Origin: Atherix ibis | Lineage: Eukaryota > Arthropoda > Insecta > Diptera > Athericidae | Assembly: GCA_958298945.1 (NCBI GenBank) | Contig: OY282606.1 | Coordinates: forward strand, 43,413,920 to 43,477,919 | Direction of reading: 5' to 3' | Length of the DNA: 64,000 bases | Shown here: in pieces, positions 11,850 to 25,031 of the stretch | How positions within the stretch are numbered: position 1 is the stretch's first letter | Layout of the letters: each line of letters begins with the position of its first letter | The notes under the pieces: generated by a model | Seen by the model: the letters and a program-made list of their open reading frames with translations, nothing else | Databases searched by the model: none | What the model was told of the DNA's origin: nothing | Translations under genes and position numbers: made by a program

Positions 11850-12215
11850 GAGTTCGAATCGAAATGAAATTCTAAATTAGGTGGTATTCGTTAACGATAT
11901 GGGCGATAGTTTGTTGAATATTGCAGAATTTGTAAGAAGGACGAGGTAAATTACCAAAGAGGAAATCATGGGTAAGAGCAGCATAGCATTTCCGAATTCT
12001 AAGAAGTTTCCTTACCCAGAATTTTTCGAATTGTAGTTGAGTAGACTGGTTTGCCGATGTTTCGCCAATGTGTGATAAAAAAAACCGTCCACCAATCTGC
12101 TTGTCCACGCTTGGCTAAGGATTTTAAATGCCATTTGGTTAGTAGATGTGGCAAGGTCGGAGTTATAGTGGGCATGATCTGAAGCCAATCAGCATGATCT
12201 GGAACCAACGCAATT
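11850..12215 (-). pseudogene. LINE 3'-region relic (related to 19330-19835)
   Basis: The minus strand gives HLLTKWHLKSLAKRG, a segment with YSTTIRKILGK, and LTHDFLFGNLPRPSY in neighbouring frames. The plus strand at 19540-19790 gives HLLTKWHLTSLTVHG and LTHEFIFGNLSRP in the same order. The two are therefore inverted copies of one repeat family. The second copy also carries an RNase H-like piece, so I infer a Jockey/I-type LINE tail. Confidence 0.5.
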
Positions 12216-14509
12216 CAATATATTGATTATACAACAGCCATTATCGAATACAGTTGAGCGCCAGTTCAACTGATGATCCCTGGAATATCTTCTTAGGCTG
12301 CGAGACTGCCACTAAAAATTGTCACACTGTTTATCGGCTTTTTAGTTTATTTTAACTTAAAACCAATTAAATTAAACTAAAAGGTGGATACTAAATTACT
12401 AGTGAATCCTTTTTATGCTAGGGAATATTAACATCCTTGTTATATCATAATTAATTATTTCCTTATAAAATTGTAATTCGTTCCAGTGTTTATCATAAAA
12501 AGTATTATATGAAATTAAATTTTAAAAAATTCTGAGTATATTTTAAAAATAAAGCAATTTTTTTTAATTATGACACGTCCTATAATCCTTTCTTCTTTTA
12601 GATGCAATTTTATGGCCGATGATTTTGTTGTTAGTTTATTTTGATTTTATTTTCATGAAAGATATTGGAAACAACGGAAGTTCTTTGCTTTAACAATATT
12701 ATCTACAAAACTGACTGTAAAATAATAAAAATTATAACACGAAATCCAGGTGAATATTTCTGATGGTGGAAGGGATTGATAAATGTTTTGATAATATTAT
12801 CGAAGGAGAACGTATTATATTGGAAAAGTGATACATCATTTGATAAATATTAATAGGAACAGATTACAAGGAAAGATAGAATAGCGTGAAATAGATACAA
12901 CGGGAAAATTTAAACGTTGACTTGCATTCAGGAAATCAACTTCATTAAACACAAATGGTTTTATAGAATCGACATGATAGTCTCGAAGGGATTGTTGTAT
13001 TACTCTTATTCCTTATGATGTAATATGATAAAAGAAAAAAGTCGACAACAGCAACACAACAATAATAAAGTAAAACTTAATAAATTTAAAGTTCCAATAA
13101 ATAAAAGCTTTCAACAGGTTATTGCTAATGGATAAATGAACAACAACCTAGACTCGTATTGTTTATTGGTTTTCAACGAAAGAGTCCATATCCTTTTTTT
13201 GCATTAAAATATTTTTCCAATAGAAGTGCTCACTTGTAGAAAACGTTAGGAAATTATCTTTAAATGAAAAATTGAATTGAAATCAAGTACACCTGGTGTG
13301 GGTGGAGGTAATAGTGTATCTAGCGTGTACTATTACTCGACAAAAAAAAACGGAAATAGAAAATATAAAAGCTACTAAATTGTTGAGTCAAGTGGATTCA
13401 TTTTGCAATGGACTTTAAGACAGTTTGAGCTATTTCAGTTAGAGCTTGAAGGATAATCACCTCTCTTATCAGGTGTATTAGACGGATACGAATTAAATAA
13501 GCATCCTCTACTATCTACTTTTAGCGTATTTTTTTCTCTCTCTATGACGTTTGGAGGTTGTTTGAAAAATAAAAAATTAATAAAAATAAGAGAAATGTCA
13601 GAATTTATAGAAGCAATTATCCTATTTAGACAAGCAATTAAATCGTAGCTCTTTTGGTTATGACAAGAATCCTGTTTTTCTCTATTTTATTGTGAATTTG
13701 AAATTGGAATATAAAAAATAAATTTCTCTTCGGCTTAAATATTTTCACTTCAACAAGATTTCTTTTATTTTTTTTAAAATAATGTTTTCGTTCTATTTGA
13801 AAATTTACAAAAAAAAATGAAAGTTTGAGTTATCAATTTCATATCACTTGACAGTTCTTAAATATATTTATCATATAATTAAGAATAAGGACATTTTTTA
13901 GTAAAAATTGGTAGAAACTTTCTACAAAAGGCGAGTCTAGCAAAGCCACGTTTCGTAAACAAATTTCTTCAACGATGAAATTCATTTCTTGCTCGGTGGA
14001 TATGTCAATAATTAAAATTTCACAATAGCTCAATAAATATATCAATATAGATAACATCTGTTTAGTTGAAAGTTTGTTATTTTTTATTTTAAATCGACAA
14101 ATTTATAATGTACAATTTTAAATTAATTTGAACACCGAACAAAGCGATTTGAATGCTGATTTTTCATGTAAAATTTTCTTCAGCGCTGAGGCTCTGAAAA
14201 CCCACAAGTAACTGTGGAGAAGTCATTGTGTCCGCGAAAATGACTTTTTGGTATACATTTCGGTCTGATGGTGAAGAAGAAAAGGCCGTAACGTCAAAAA
14301 AATGAAGAAGAAAAGACCGTAACGTCAACTCTGAGCACTATAACCATGTAATAGTAGACTTTTTTTGGTTCTAAAATTGAAAATTTCAATCTGGATCATA
14401 TTTTAATCTGTTAATAATAAATCGGCACCAAAAGTCACGGTTTATTTTCTTCTACTTTTAGTATGGAAAATATCGGAACGGATTCCGTTCCAATATTTTC
14501 GATACTAAA
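12216..14509. other. AT-rich non-coding DNA with a short tandem duplication
   Basis: No gene supported; the 72-codon minus-strand frame at 13839-14057 is not convincing. At 14271-14327 a roughly 30-bp unit (GAAGAAGAAAAGGCCGTAAC, then GTCAA) is repeated twice in tandem with few changes. A CTCGTATTG motif lies near 13155. Confidence 0.5.
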
Positions 14510-15311
14510 GATACACCTCACAAAGGCAGGCCCTTCTCCGAAAATATCGATAACATCATGCAAACGATCGAAGAAGACCGACATATTAGCAGTCGTAGCA
14601 TCGCCCAGGAGATAAAGATCTACCACTAAACCATCTGCATAAGACTGGATTTCAAATGATTCTCGATGTTTAGATTAAATTTCCATCTGCGAAACCTTGG
14701 CCAAAGGGAGCGAAATCGACCCATTTGTTAAACGGATGATGTTTGGGGATGAGAAACGGGTCGATAATATTGTGTGAAAACGATAGTGGTCAAAGCGCGG
14801 TGAAGCGGCCCAAAACGGTTAACCAGGACTAACCGCCAGGAACGTTTTGCTGTGCATTTGTTGGTATTTGAAAGGAATCATCTACTATGACCTGATTCCA
14901 TATGGCCAAACATTAAATGCGGCCCTCTACTGTCAACAATTGGACCGTTTGAGGATAGAAATTGACCAGGAGCGGCCAAACTTGGTCAACAGGAGAGGTG
15001 TTGTGTTTTATTCTGTAGTGAATCGCCAGAAACTCCGGGAGTTTGGTTGGAAAGTTTTGATGCATCCACCTTATAGTCCAGACCTAGCACCAAGCGATTA
15101 CCATCTTTTTTAATCATTAAAAAACTTCCTTTGTGATAAGAAATTGGCATCAAGAGAAGATTGTGAAAATCGTTTAGTCGAGTTTTTCGCCAGTAGGGAC
15201 CAGGGCTTCTATCAGAGAGGCATTATGAAGTTACCTTTAAAAGAGCAACAAATTATAAATCAAAATGGAGCATATTTGACCCAAATCGGACAATCCACAA
15301 CTTATTTATAA
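14510..15311 (+). pseudogene. Mariner transposase relic, second aspartate block deleted
   Basis: The plus strand carries GRPFSENIDNIMQTIEE and HISSRSIAQEIKIYH (14525-14628), then a stop and frameshifted middle. An open stretch at 14847-15113 reads IIYYDLIPYGQTLNAALYCQ and ends PPYSPDLAPSDYHLF at a TAA. The same frame resumes (KLASREDCENRLVEFFASRD, then QRGIMKLPLK) to 15311. The segment that should hold the second aspartate (QDNA.PH) is missing between VVFY and RQKLREFGW. This is an old mariner of a lineage different from families I and IV. Terminal repeats were not identified. Confidence 0.82.
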
Positions 15312-15840
15312 GTTTTTTTCTATTATTTATTTTATATGCATTATTAGGATTCATTTTGTTTCTAAAAATTTTAAAACCATTTTTTCTAAACACATAACAA
15401 TTTAAAATTATTGGTCGATAATTTTCATTTTTATATTATTTTATACGTATAATTTCAATTATTTTTAATAAGGAATTGTACGTTTTCCACTCATAACCAA
15501 TAAGATTAATTTGATTTTCTGTTTAGATTAAAATTAGTAGTTTTTTCACATGGCAATGGTAAAGTATTCATTCCATTTATGAGCAATTATTTTAGTTAGA
15601 ATTTATTGGTAAATTATAATTGTAACTATTGTTTTTTTTTTAAATTTTCATTATATTATATTTGAGATATTGCCATTAGCGATATCATTAAATATATTTA
15701 ATTAAACATTCTTTTTTTCTTTATTATTATCGAACAAGATTTTACTCTTTGATTCATACCAATCTTAACCGCAATCTTTAAGGATGTTGCTATTTAGAAT
15801 TAGGGAGAAAACAAAATTATAATCTTTTATGAATACAGAG
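15312..15840. other. AT-rich non-coding DNA
   Basis: Nothing recognisable; very AT-rich. Confidence 0.5.
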
Positions 15841-16110
15841 TTTCATTTGCCACACCACACTTGGCTCGACAGCCCAACTCAGCATCATCTCGTCTTTTCG
15901 ACGGTTTAATACAAAATGATCCCATTGTCGCTTGATAGCGTCATGACGCCGTCCCATTCGGTTTTGCCGTTGATTCGATGAAGCCTCATCGGATCATGGC
16001 ATCTTCTGGCAGTAGTGCTACCCGCGATAATAAACTGTACCTCGGCTTGCTGATTTATGCGCCCCCTATTTAGAAACGACCAGATCATCAATGCAATCTA
16101 CCATAACAAG
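15841..16110. other. GC-richer island, unassigned
   Basis: Markedly less AT-rich than its surroundings. The minus strand is open for 61 codons (15906-16091, containing EWDGVMTLSSDNGII) but has no recognised domain and no convincing splice edges. It could be an exon, or part of a retroelement tail. Confidence 0.3.
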
Positions 16111-19100
16111 TTTTATTTTACTTTCCAAAGGATAAGACGTTCGATAATTTTGTATTTTACTACGTATTATTTTTATTTTTTATATAACAATAAAAATTCC
16201 ACAGTCTTAAAAATTGTATATTTTGATATCTTGTTCTATTTGCGATTAATTTTTTTATTAATCCAAGGTAAAATATTTCAGAATAAACTCTGGCATTAAT
16301 AGTTGATCATTTGTCAAGGCATCAAATAAATAAAAACTAAAAAGAAATTTACTAAATAAATATGTTGACCAAATGTGATAGCTAAAATTAGATTGAATTG
16401 TTTGAAATTATCTTGAAATGATAGGAATAAATAAATATGCATACAAAAGTAAAAAAAACCACTCGAATTCTAATAACACTTGTTGCTTCTTAAAGATGAC
16501 TTCATAACACAATTTAGTTAAATAGAGTAAAAGTTCACTACAGAAACTGAAAAATGAATACTTCAACATTTGGTGTTGGGAGAAATTAGAAGCAAATGGT
16601 CGGAGAAGTATTTACAAAAGCGTGTTGCATTGCGATTCTACTAACCAAGCCATTAAAATTGACTTTCAGTAAAATTCAGTATGGCATAGAGAATTTCTGT
16701 TCTTCTATCTGTTGCTCATCGTTCGAATGGGAATTTTGTGCCCAGTCTAGTAGGAACACACAATTCCCATTGCCTCCCATTCGGTATGCCACGTTCAATG
16801 GATGTCGCCGTATTCGAACAGAAGCTGTGGTAGTTCAAGTATTTCGGCAAAATGCCAAAAAATCTCTACAATTCACATCATCTCGAAACTCAACGACGAA
16901 ATACTCGATTCTTTTTTCTTCATTTGCCAAAATTTAGTGCAATAGTGAACAGAACTACCCCGATGATAAAGTTGACCTACTATACCTTGCAATATACTCG
17001 TATATTCAGTTTCCTCGCGAATACTCCACCCTCATTTGTTCAACAGAATTTTTAGCCATTTTTACACCACTGACAAAAACAATTCGCTACACCAACACAG
17101 AACAAATGTTTTGGTATTGTTGGACGGTTTGTTAAAGCGTGGTCAATATTTTGATTGGTACTCGTATCATACTGAAAACAATGTGAACTAAAAAAATTAC
17201 ATTGCATGAACAAATCATACAACGAATGCACCAATACGGCATTGTTGAAATTCTTGAAGCGGAAAGGAATTCCATTCGACAAATTCCACGCCATAGGAAC
17301 GAAAATTCACAAAAAACCATCAAAGATTTTTTTTAAATAAAAAAAACAACCAGGCTTAAAAAAAAGGAAAAATATCAAATGTGTTCCCTCGATGACAAAT
17401 TGAAAAATGTCAATGTGCACTTACGCTGCCTTAAATATGTAATTAGGGGATGAGTATCGTAGCCCCGGATTGGTATTTAGTTTAATGTTCAAAATGTCAC
17501 CTGGCAAATGGTCTTACATACACCAATTTTTCGGCGTCAAATTTTTGTACATTCACAAAATTTGATGGTGTAATACAATATATTATATAGCAACAGTGGT
17601 AGTTATAGAGGCAACTGATGAAGAAGAAGGTATCAAACACTAAAATCATTCAACGAACGCACATTGAATATAAAATAGAAGGAAAGCCATTATTAATTTT
17701 TCCTCTTCTTCCCTTCTTTATCTACTTAATCTTCTTCTTTTTTTTTTACTACTTTTCCAGTTAACCAAAAGTTTTCATTCATCCTCGAACAAGAATTTTC
17801 CCATACCATAAATGACAAGTGCCAGTTTCTCTGCATTATATGAATATGGAGTAAAGGGACAGCGGTTGATTTCACTATTTTTCCAGAACGTGGAATCGGA
17901 CCAAATTCCAGACTGTGTCTCTCATCCTCTTGGTATATGTGTATACTCGTACATGCATAAATAAAAATAGTAATAAACTTTTATGACTTTCATATGATAA
18001 CGCAAGCTGAGGACATAATAGACATTTGCAAAGACACCATATGATAGAGAATAAAAGTGGGGAGGTCTATGTACTAGACCTCGAAATTACTCTTCTATCT
18101 GTTTACGAGTTAGGCAAAAGTTTTTGTAGTCCAAACAAATAGTTTTTCTTCGGTTTTCTTATTCTTGGAGATATTTAGTGCAATAAACGGAACACAGTTG
18201 CATTTGGATTTTCCTAAAACAACAAACAAAACTTTCCACGTCAAACAATATGATTTACCTAGAATAAAGTTTAAACATTATTCTGACCATTTACCCCTAC
18301 CACCACATCGCTTAAGTAACTATGAACAATAGTATTTTTAAGGATTGGCCAATGCATTTTTCAATTTTCGTCCCTTTATTTGTTCGAGTGTCTCAGATAC
18401 TTTACAAAAGAAAAACATACTCGAACGGAGATATAATATTTTTCAAATTTTTATAAGAAAACTGTACGAAATTCAAAGATGCCACAGTTTGTTTAGTAAA
18501 AGAGTTTATAGTTAAAAGTTTTTTAAAGATGATCATCATTGAAAAATGGACTGGTTTTTTGTTTGTTTATCTAAATATCAAAAATAAATAAATGACAACA
18601 ATTGAAATTGTGAATATTCTTAAATATATTTCTTATTTGGTTAAACTCTCTTGAGATAAATGCAAATAAATCTAGAAGAAGGTAAAAGTTAATAAAGGAA
18701 TATAAAAATATCTGATGAAACTACGAGTATTAGAATCACTTAAGGATTAAATAGAGAAAATAATTTTTTTTGTAGCGCAAAAATCCCCTAAAATGTCTTC
18801 ACTTATTCTAAGACTGAAGCAACAAATTTTAACGTTGAAATTTCAATTAATAAATTAATAGCAGCACTCCCTAAGGTCAGTCATGTTGATGACCAATTCG
18901 AGAAATTATTTTAGTGAGAAATACTATTTAGAATATTTTTAAAAAAAACTCTTAAAGCTTTAAAATGTTCAGAGAATGTTTTGAGAATTTTTGTCATATG
19001 GCAGCGCATGAATATGATTTTGGCCCGATGACAAAATGATGACTTTTATTGTTAGTATCGAAAAATTGCATAAATAATTTTGTGAATTTTGACACGTAAA

Positions 19101-19329
19101 GTAATTAGTAATCATGTCAGTCATTTTTTTATTAAAAACTATTTTTTTCAGCTACCTGCGTAATTAATTATATCATCCCCGATTAGTGGACAAGAAATTA
19201 AAGATGTTCGAGACCAATACTGGTCCATCTTGTTATAGGGAACTGTTTCTAGAATTAGTAGATGGATTGGGGGTTTGCATCGATGATCACACAATAACCT
19301 TTGCAGTTATCTAGCTTGTTTAGTCTTAT
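16111..19329. other. Long AT-rich region without a supported gene
   Basis: Overlapping plus-strand frames at 16596-16937 and 16852-17055 and minus-strand frames at 17052-17323 show no domain, codon bias or partner exon. TACTCGTA-type motifs occur near 16998, 17161, 17945 and 18723. No repeat structure stood out. Confidence 0.45.
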
Positions 19330-19835
19330 ACAAAATAGTCTTTCTTGCATTCCATATGAAATTGAAGTTGAGACCGCAATCAATTTGTCTAAACCACGTA
19401 GTATATCAATTTTGAGGGATAGACTTGCAGCCTTAGCGGCCATTCATAGCTCTGCCGCTCCAGATCATGCTGATATCTTCGGCAATGAGCGATCTGATCA
19501 ATTTTGTAGAAGGAGTACTCCACCATCCTCTGCCCACTGTTATTCCAAACTTGCCGCATCTACTAACCAAATGGCATTTAACTTCTCTGACCGTGCATGG
19601 ACACATAGACTGGGCCAACTGTAAAAGGTTTCTTTCCCCACATTGGCCAAACTCCAGAAATCTAGTATAGTAAACAACCATTCTGAAATTCTGGGCGAGG
19701 ATACTTTTCAGAGTCCTGAATGGTCATACTCAACTGACTCATGAGTTCATTTTCGGTAATCTATCTCGTCCTTTAACAAACCATTCTCCATATTTTAATT
19801 TGATGTCACGTCAACTAGTGAAGCTCCCAAACCCA
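19330..19835 (+). pseudogene. LINE RNase H / 3'-region relic
   Basis: The plus strand at 19360-19520 reads SKPRSISILRDRLAALAAIH followed by DHADIFGNERSDQFCRRST. This is the pattern of the LINE-encoded RNase H domain (a strand with SI.SDS.AAL.AL, then VPGH.DI.GNE.AD..AR). Further on, in other frames, come HLLTKWHLTSLTVHG and LTHEFIFGNLSRP, shared with the inverted relic at 11850-12215. Several stops make it dead. A Jockey/I-type LINE is the likely source. Confidence 0.55.
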
Positions 19836-22049
19836 CCTATTCCCATTTCTAGCTCTCTTTTTAATTTCAAAAAATCTAACTTATTATACCATTTCTAACA
19901 ACATCTAAATTGTTCCTGCTTCTAGTTATATTCGACAAATTTCATTAGGGAAGCTTGCAATGTCAACCCATACGTAACATAATGTCGCCAAATGACTTCA
20001 TGGTTATTCGAAATGGCGTCTAGCTCTTGTCTCAGAGTCCTCACACATAAGCAAACAAATGTCGTAATCTTAAAGTTCACTATATTCTTGAATTAGCTTT
20101 TACTCGTTATAAAAAGTTTTATGCTCGTTAATCCTATCAATCAAATTCTCTTGTAAGAAAATCATACATTATTATCCTATCAAAAAAGTCCCTCACTGCT
20201 TAGAGACCTTACATACTCGTACAAACATAGAAAGTTCGATAAATCAGATATTTTGCGACAGGAAATTTTTAAAATGCCTTTTATTATTATTTTTGAAAGA
20301 TCTAAATTATTCTTCTTTAAAAGTTATAATAAAAAGGATAATTTATAAATTTAAGTGATATTTTTTTTTGATCATTAAAGCCGAAATTATGGCAAAGATA
20401 CTAAAATTACAAGATGCTTTTCTATCTAATAAAACATTTTAACATTTTAAGTGATTTCTTGGACAATTTTTTTTTAAACACCGATGAGTGTTTATTGAGA
20501 AGATGACAGAGGAGAGTATTTTAAATAAGACGATTATAGTGCAACGATAAATGGGAGTGAAACTTTTTATAACGAGCAACATATGAAAATTGAAAAAAAG
20601 CAGCATTTAAGAATGGGACATCATCTTTGAATTCGAATACTCCGTAGGACCTTAAGTTCAATACCATATGGCTTGGAACAGTTGTTTAGTAGCCTAAGTT
20701 GTTTAGTAGCCTAGGGTTCCACGTAATTCGAAAGTCAGCCTGGATAGCTGACATCATATTCTAACTCCGGAACGGAGGCAATATGATCAACTACACGATG
20801 ACATCACGGGATTTTGGAATGCTATGATCTGAGGCCAAATTAGTGATCAAAAATAATTTCGATAAAATATTCAAGCTCAAGATGAAGGCATTGTACAAGC
20901 AGTTTTCCGAGATTAAGAAGTAAGCCAAATGGGTCTATAGATCGATGTCCCATAGATGGTGCCAAGTATGCTATTAAAAATGTAACTAATAAAAACTAGT
21001 GATTTTTTTTTTAAAATTGACCTTAATCATAGCCGAGACCTTTTTTATTCGGAAGTTAAATTGTAAAAATTTGCAGAAAAAAAATTCACAAAAATGATAA
21101 GAACCTAAAAAAGTGTCCGCACAACTTTTACTTTTATGACAGGCATTAATGTTAATTTTATTTATTTATTTAGTTTTTGATAAATTATTGTATTTTAATA
21201 TAAAGTTTCAACATCAATCAATAAGCTTTAAATAGATAAAAAGATTTTTTATAATATGTTGGCACAGAAATCTTTAACAAAAAAATCTCTCAAAGAATTT
21301 AAGTGAAACTAATTTTATTGAGGCAAAATATTTATTTGCACAAAATTTTCGCTTGCTTATTACACAATTTCAGAATATTTGAAATTTATCCACTTGGAAC
21401 AAGTAAGAAGACATCATGGCATGGGAATATTGTACAAATCCAAAACTAAAACTTTTCTTTTTTTAATATTATTTAAACGACGAGGAAGGGAACTTATTTC
21501 AACCTAACACCATCCATTTAACTTTTAGTTGATTCAATTCAGTTCCGTTTGTGATTGAAATTGTGGTATTTTACTAAGAATTAATAAGGATTAGTGAACC
21601 ATAGATCGAATAAAAGTAAATAACAGCATTTTATAGGATTGGGAATGGACGGTAATTCAAATTGAGCAAGCAATCCAGCCAGCCAGCCGACTATAGCCGC
21701 AACCAAACTATTCAATAGAAAATAAAGGACGAGAATAAGGACGAAATCGTTGGCATAGTGGAAGAGTTGAAATTTTTGTAGATTTTCAACTTGAACATAA
21801 ATGGTAAGTAGTATGAACAGTAATTGAAAAGTTTTCGTGTCATTTAATTAGCGTTGACTTATTCAAATCTAAAAACTTTTCAAAAGCAACTCTTACAACT
21901 ATGATTTATTTTCTAATTGGCTTCATTTTATCTAATTATAAATTGTTAAACGGAGATTTTGTGAAATCGTTTCACCAAGTCGAATAAGATTATATTTGAG
22001 TTGCGTTTGTTGATTTTTGTGATTATTTCTTTAAAAAAAGACTACCCTT
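19836..22049. other. AT-rich non-coding DNA
   Basis: No gene. A 17-bp direct duplication (TTGTTTAGTAGCCTA unit) occurs at about 20684-20713. A TTTTTATAACGAGCAACA string lies near 20567, with an inverted equivalent near 20106. Confidence 0.5.
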
Positions 22050-22844
22050 CCTACATAAAAAATGGTGCAATTTTTGTTTTTAATTGAGTCTTTTAATAAT
22101 TTCTGATTTAATACCTTCATTTACTGTTATACATATACTTTTCAGTTTCATATAACTATAATGGATCAGTGGAAATTTTTATAAAAGATTACATCATTTT
22201 AAAGAATATAAAGATAGAAGATATTAAATCAAAGAAAAATTATAAAAAAAGGTTTCATTGATAATTTCCAATTTGATGCATTCGTCTTCTGATATGAATA
22301 TCCTTTTAAGTATTTTAAAAATGTCTGATCAATTTGTTTTTTCAAGAAAAAAAAATTAACAACGTTTTATATATAAAAACATTTTTTAAGGAGAATTTAA
22401 AATATTAATTAATTAAATTTAATTGATTTTTCTTGAGGAGACATCAATTCAAAGAAAATTTTCTGATATATAAAAATTTTACTAAACATATCTGATGTAA
22501 AGCCCTGCTTTTCTAGCATCAATATCCTTTTCGATAGTACAAAACTTTAGGGATATTTACTATTTTTTTTAATCAGTAAAAAGTCAAATTTCTTAGGAGA
22601 TATAAATTCAAAAAAAATTTCTCGATATAAAAAAAAACTGTAAAAATTTGTTTAAACTTCTAATAGTTGCTGATTTAATGCTTTCGTTTACTACCATGAA
22701 TATTCTTTTCGGTGGTATAAAAGTTTAAGGGAATTTTCTCGTTTATAAATTAACAGAAAAACATACACAGTGTGTCCCAGAACTTTATATTTAAATCATA
22801 CAATATGCAGAGCCATCTATTGAAGAAAAAAATTCGCTGAGACA

Positions 22845-23255
22845 TACGGTTTACAAGATTTAAAAATGGTCGTGAGGATTTGAATGACGACCTAAGGCCA
22901 GGTCGTCCAGAAGCTAGTAATCGTGCTGAATTGGTCCGTGAAATCATTGGTATCGATGCAAATTTTACTACGAGAATGTTGGCTGAGGAATTAAATACAT
23001 ATGAGTAAAAATACTATTTGGAGAATTTTAACTGAAGATTTGGGTAAAAGAAAGGTCTGTTCGCGTTTTGTTCCACATGAATTAAATGAAGACCAAAAAA
23101 TCGCTCGTGTGGAGCATTACAAAGACATTGTTGAAACTGCTGAAAACGATCCAGACTTTCTTGATTCGATCATAACTGGTGATGAGTCATGGTGCTTTAA
23201 ATATGACCCTGAAACTAAGCGCCAGTCTCGAATCAAGACAATGTTGATTACTTTT
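22845..23255 (+). pseudogene. Family III mariner transposase, N-terminal half
   Basis: Read in plus frames: FKNGREDLNDDLRPGRPEAS and TRMLAEELN, then from 23001 MSKNTIWRILTEDLGKRKVC, VPHELNEDQKIARVEHYKD, and the first aspartate motif IITGDESWCFKYDPETKRQS. The next residues (RIKTMLITF) belong about 20 codons further on in a normal mariner, so a short deletion lies between QS and RI. The gene then stops at the edge of the nested element. Confidence 0.8.
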
Positions 23256-24505
23256 TATGTTTTTTTATTTTATAAAAAAACATAAAAAAATTTTATAAAT
23301 TTTTATTATTCAACATAATCTCCTTTTAGCTCTATACACTTTTCCAACCGTTTTTCCAAAATTGTTATCCCGTCCAAAAAAAAGATTTCGGAAGTTCTGC
23401 AAAATACTCATCCGTTTGAGCAATGACGTCCTCGTTGGAAGTGAACAGTCATCCGCCAAGCCATTTCTTCAGATTGGGGAAAAGAAAATAGTCACTCGGG
23501 GCCAAATCTGGTGAATAAGCGAGATGCTGCAACAATTCCATTCTCAATTCCACAATTTTGGCCATGGAAACGCGCATTGTCCTGATGCAAGAGGATTTTT
23601 TTCTTCTTCAGATGGGGGCGTTTCTCTTTGATTTCCTCGCTCAACCGTTGCAATAACGACGCGTTATACGCTCCTGTTATTGTTTTTCCTTTTTCCAAGT
23701 AGTCGATAAAAATGATGCCCTGCGAATCCCAAAAGACCGTGGCCATCACCTTGCCGGCCGATGGCACAGTTTTTGCCTTCTTCGGAGCCCGTTCACCCTT
23801 GAAAATCCACTGTGATGACTGTCTCTTCGTTTCTGGAGTGTCGTAGTGTATCCAGGTTTCGTCCACAGTGACATATCGACGAAGGAATTCGGCAGGATTT
23901 CGATGAAAGAGTGCCAACATAGCCTCAGAGTCCACTACACGATTGCGCTTATTCTCCTCTGAGAGCAAACGCGGCACCCATCTTGCCGAAATTTTTTTCA
24001 CAGACAATTTGTCATGCAAAATTGAAGCGACTGTACCTTGTGATATGCCTGTCGCCTCAACTAATTCTCGCACTTTAATTCGCCGATCGTTCAAAATCAG
24101 ATCGTGGATTTTGTCGATGATTTCAGGAGTAGACACCTCAACTGGGCGTCCTGAACGATGTTCATCTTTTGTGGATGAACGGCCACGTTTAAATTCATTC
24201 ACCCAATTGTAAACCGTCGCAAACACAGGTGCAGATGTGCCATGAACTGCATCCAACTCGGCTTTGATTTCTTTCGGGCTTAAGCCTTTCAAATGGAGAT
24301 GTTTGATAACAGCCCTAAAATCGCTTTTTTCCATTGTTATGCACAAATAAATGTCGTTAACTTTAATCGACGATAGAAATTGACCTACGCTATCGATCGA
24401 GCTGAAATTTTGACAGCTTTCCTGTCGATAATGCTACTTACAATCTTTACCGACACTACGAGCGCAATTTCTCGGATTTTCTAAGGACTTATTGAACGAC
24501 CCTCG
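23256..24505 (-). mobile_element. Mariner family I, copy 2 (nested, 3' end lost)
   Basis: Minus-strand copy. Its 5' repeat is intact at the right edge (TTGAACGACCCTCG ending at 24505, then TA). At the left edge the sequence runs past the transposase stop into an A/T tract and no CGAGGGTCGTTC repeat is present. The 3' end was therefore lost by deletion after insertion, together with part of the host mariner. Confidence 0.85.
23306..24334 (-). pseudogene. Family I mariner transposase, frameshifted by a 17-bp deletion
   Basis: Starts at the ATG at 24334 (MEKSDFRAVIKHLHLKGL) with the full N-terminal region, including LDAVHGTSAPV that copy 1 lacks. VTVDETWIHYD and the first part of LLHQDNAR are present. 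Then about 17 bp (GTGCACACCTGCGCTGT in the other copies) are missing and the frame shifts, giving a false C-terminus that ends at 23492. The C-terminal coding sequence (YSPDLAPSDYF and after) remains in another frame down to 23306. It is inactive as it stands. Confidence 0.9.
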
Positions 24506-24594
24506 TATTTAGGCGTTTTAGTTCGTTTGTGGAAAAGAATTGGTCGTGTTAGACCACCTCACAAGAAAAGAATTGGTCGTGCACCACCTCACAA

Positions 24595-24868
24595 GACCAA
24601 AAAAGTGAACGAATTTTTGATGAAAAAAGGGATTTCTCTCATCAACTTCCCTCCGTATTCGCCTGATCTATCACCATGTGACTATTTTCTATTTCCAAAA
24701 CTGAAAACCAAGATGAAAGGAGCATTTTATGATGATATTCCAGCCATTCAAGCAGCCGTAACCGAGGTGCTAAAGAACATTCCTATAAATGACATAAAAA
24801 AATCTATGCATGCGCTGGTTGATCATTCCAAACTTTGTATTGAGTCTAATGGAACCTATTTGGAATAA
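24595..24868 (+). pseudogene. Family III mariner transposase, C-terminal half
   Basis: Reads PHKTKKVNEFLMKKGISLIN, PPYSPDLSPCDYFLFPKLK, then a typical mariner C-terminus to a TAA at 24866-24868. PHKTKK is the end of the second-aspartate block; the aspartate itself (normally DNAP.H) is disrupted by a local duplication upstream. It continues the half gene at 22845-23255. Confidence 0.8.
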
Positions 24869-25031
24869 ATAATAACTTTTAAAGATAATATAATGTGTAT
24901 TTTATTCTATATCCAAAAAGTTCGGTTATTTTGTATTATATATATATATTACATTTTTATAAAAAATAATTTTTTTTAGGTCTGTTATATTTTAGAAAAA
25001 TAAATTTGAAGAAAATTATAAAATTTTTTCA

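Larger units (their letters stand above)
22767..24900 (+). mobile_element. Mariner family III, split by a nested family I copy
   Basis: The left part (about 22767-23255) and right part (about 24506-24900) are the two halves of one plus-strand mariner, with family I copy 2 lying between them. The outer limits are uncertain. The left edge starts near ACAGTGTGTCCCAGAACTTT and the right edge ends near CCAAAAAGTTCGGTTATTTT, whose inverse is only partly similar, so the terminal repeats are weak. A 33-bp tandem duplication (AAAAGAATTGGTCGTG unit) occurs at 24532-24594. Confidence 0.7.

Noticed and set aside
14435..14626. 63-codon minus-strand ORF
   Set aside because: Antisense of the mariner relic at 14510-15311.
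16596..17055. Overlapping plus-strand ORFs of 113 and 67 codons
   Set aside because: No domain, no splice context, and mutually overlapping frames in AT-rich DNA.
24500..24515. Segmental duplication linking mariner copies 2 and 5, from similar right flanks (TATTTAGGC and TATCTAGGC)
   Set aside because: Similarity stops after about ten bases, so shared flanks are probably chance or target preference.
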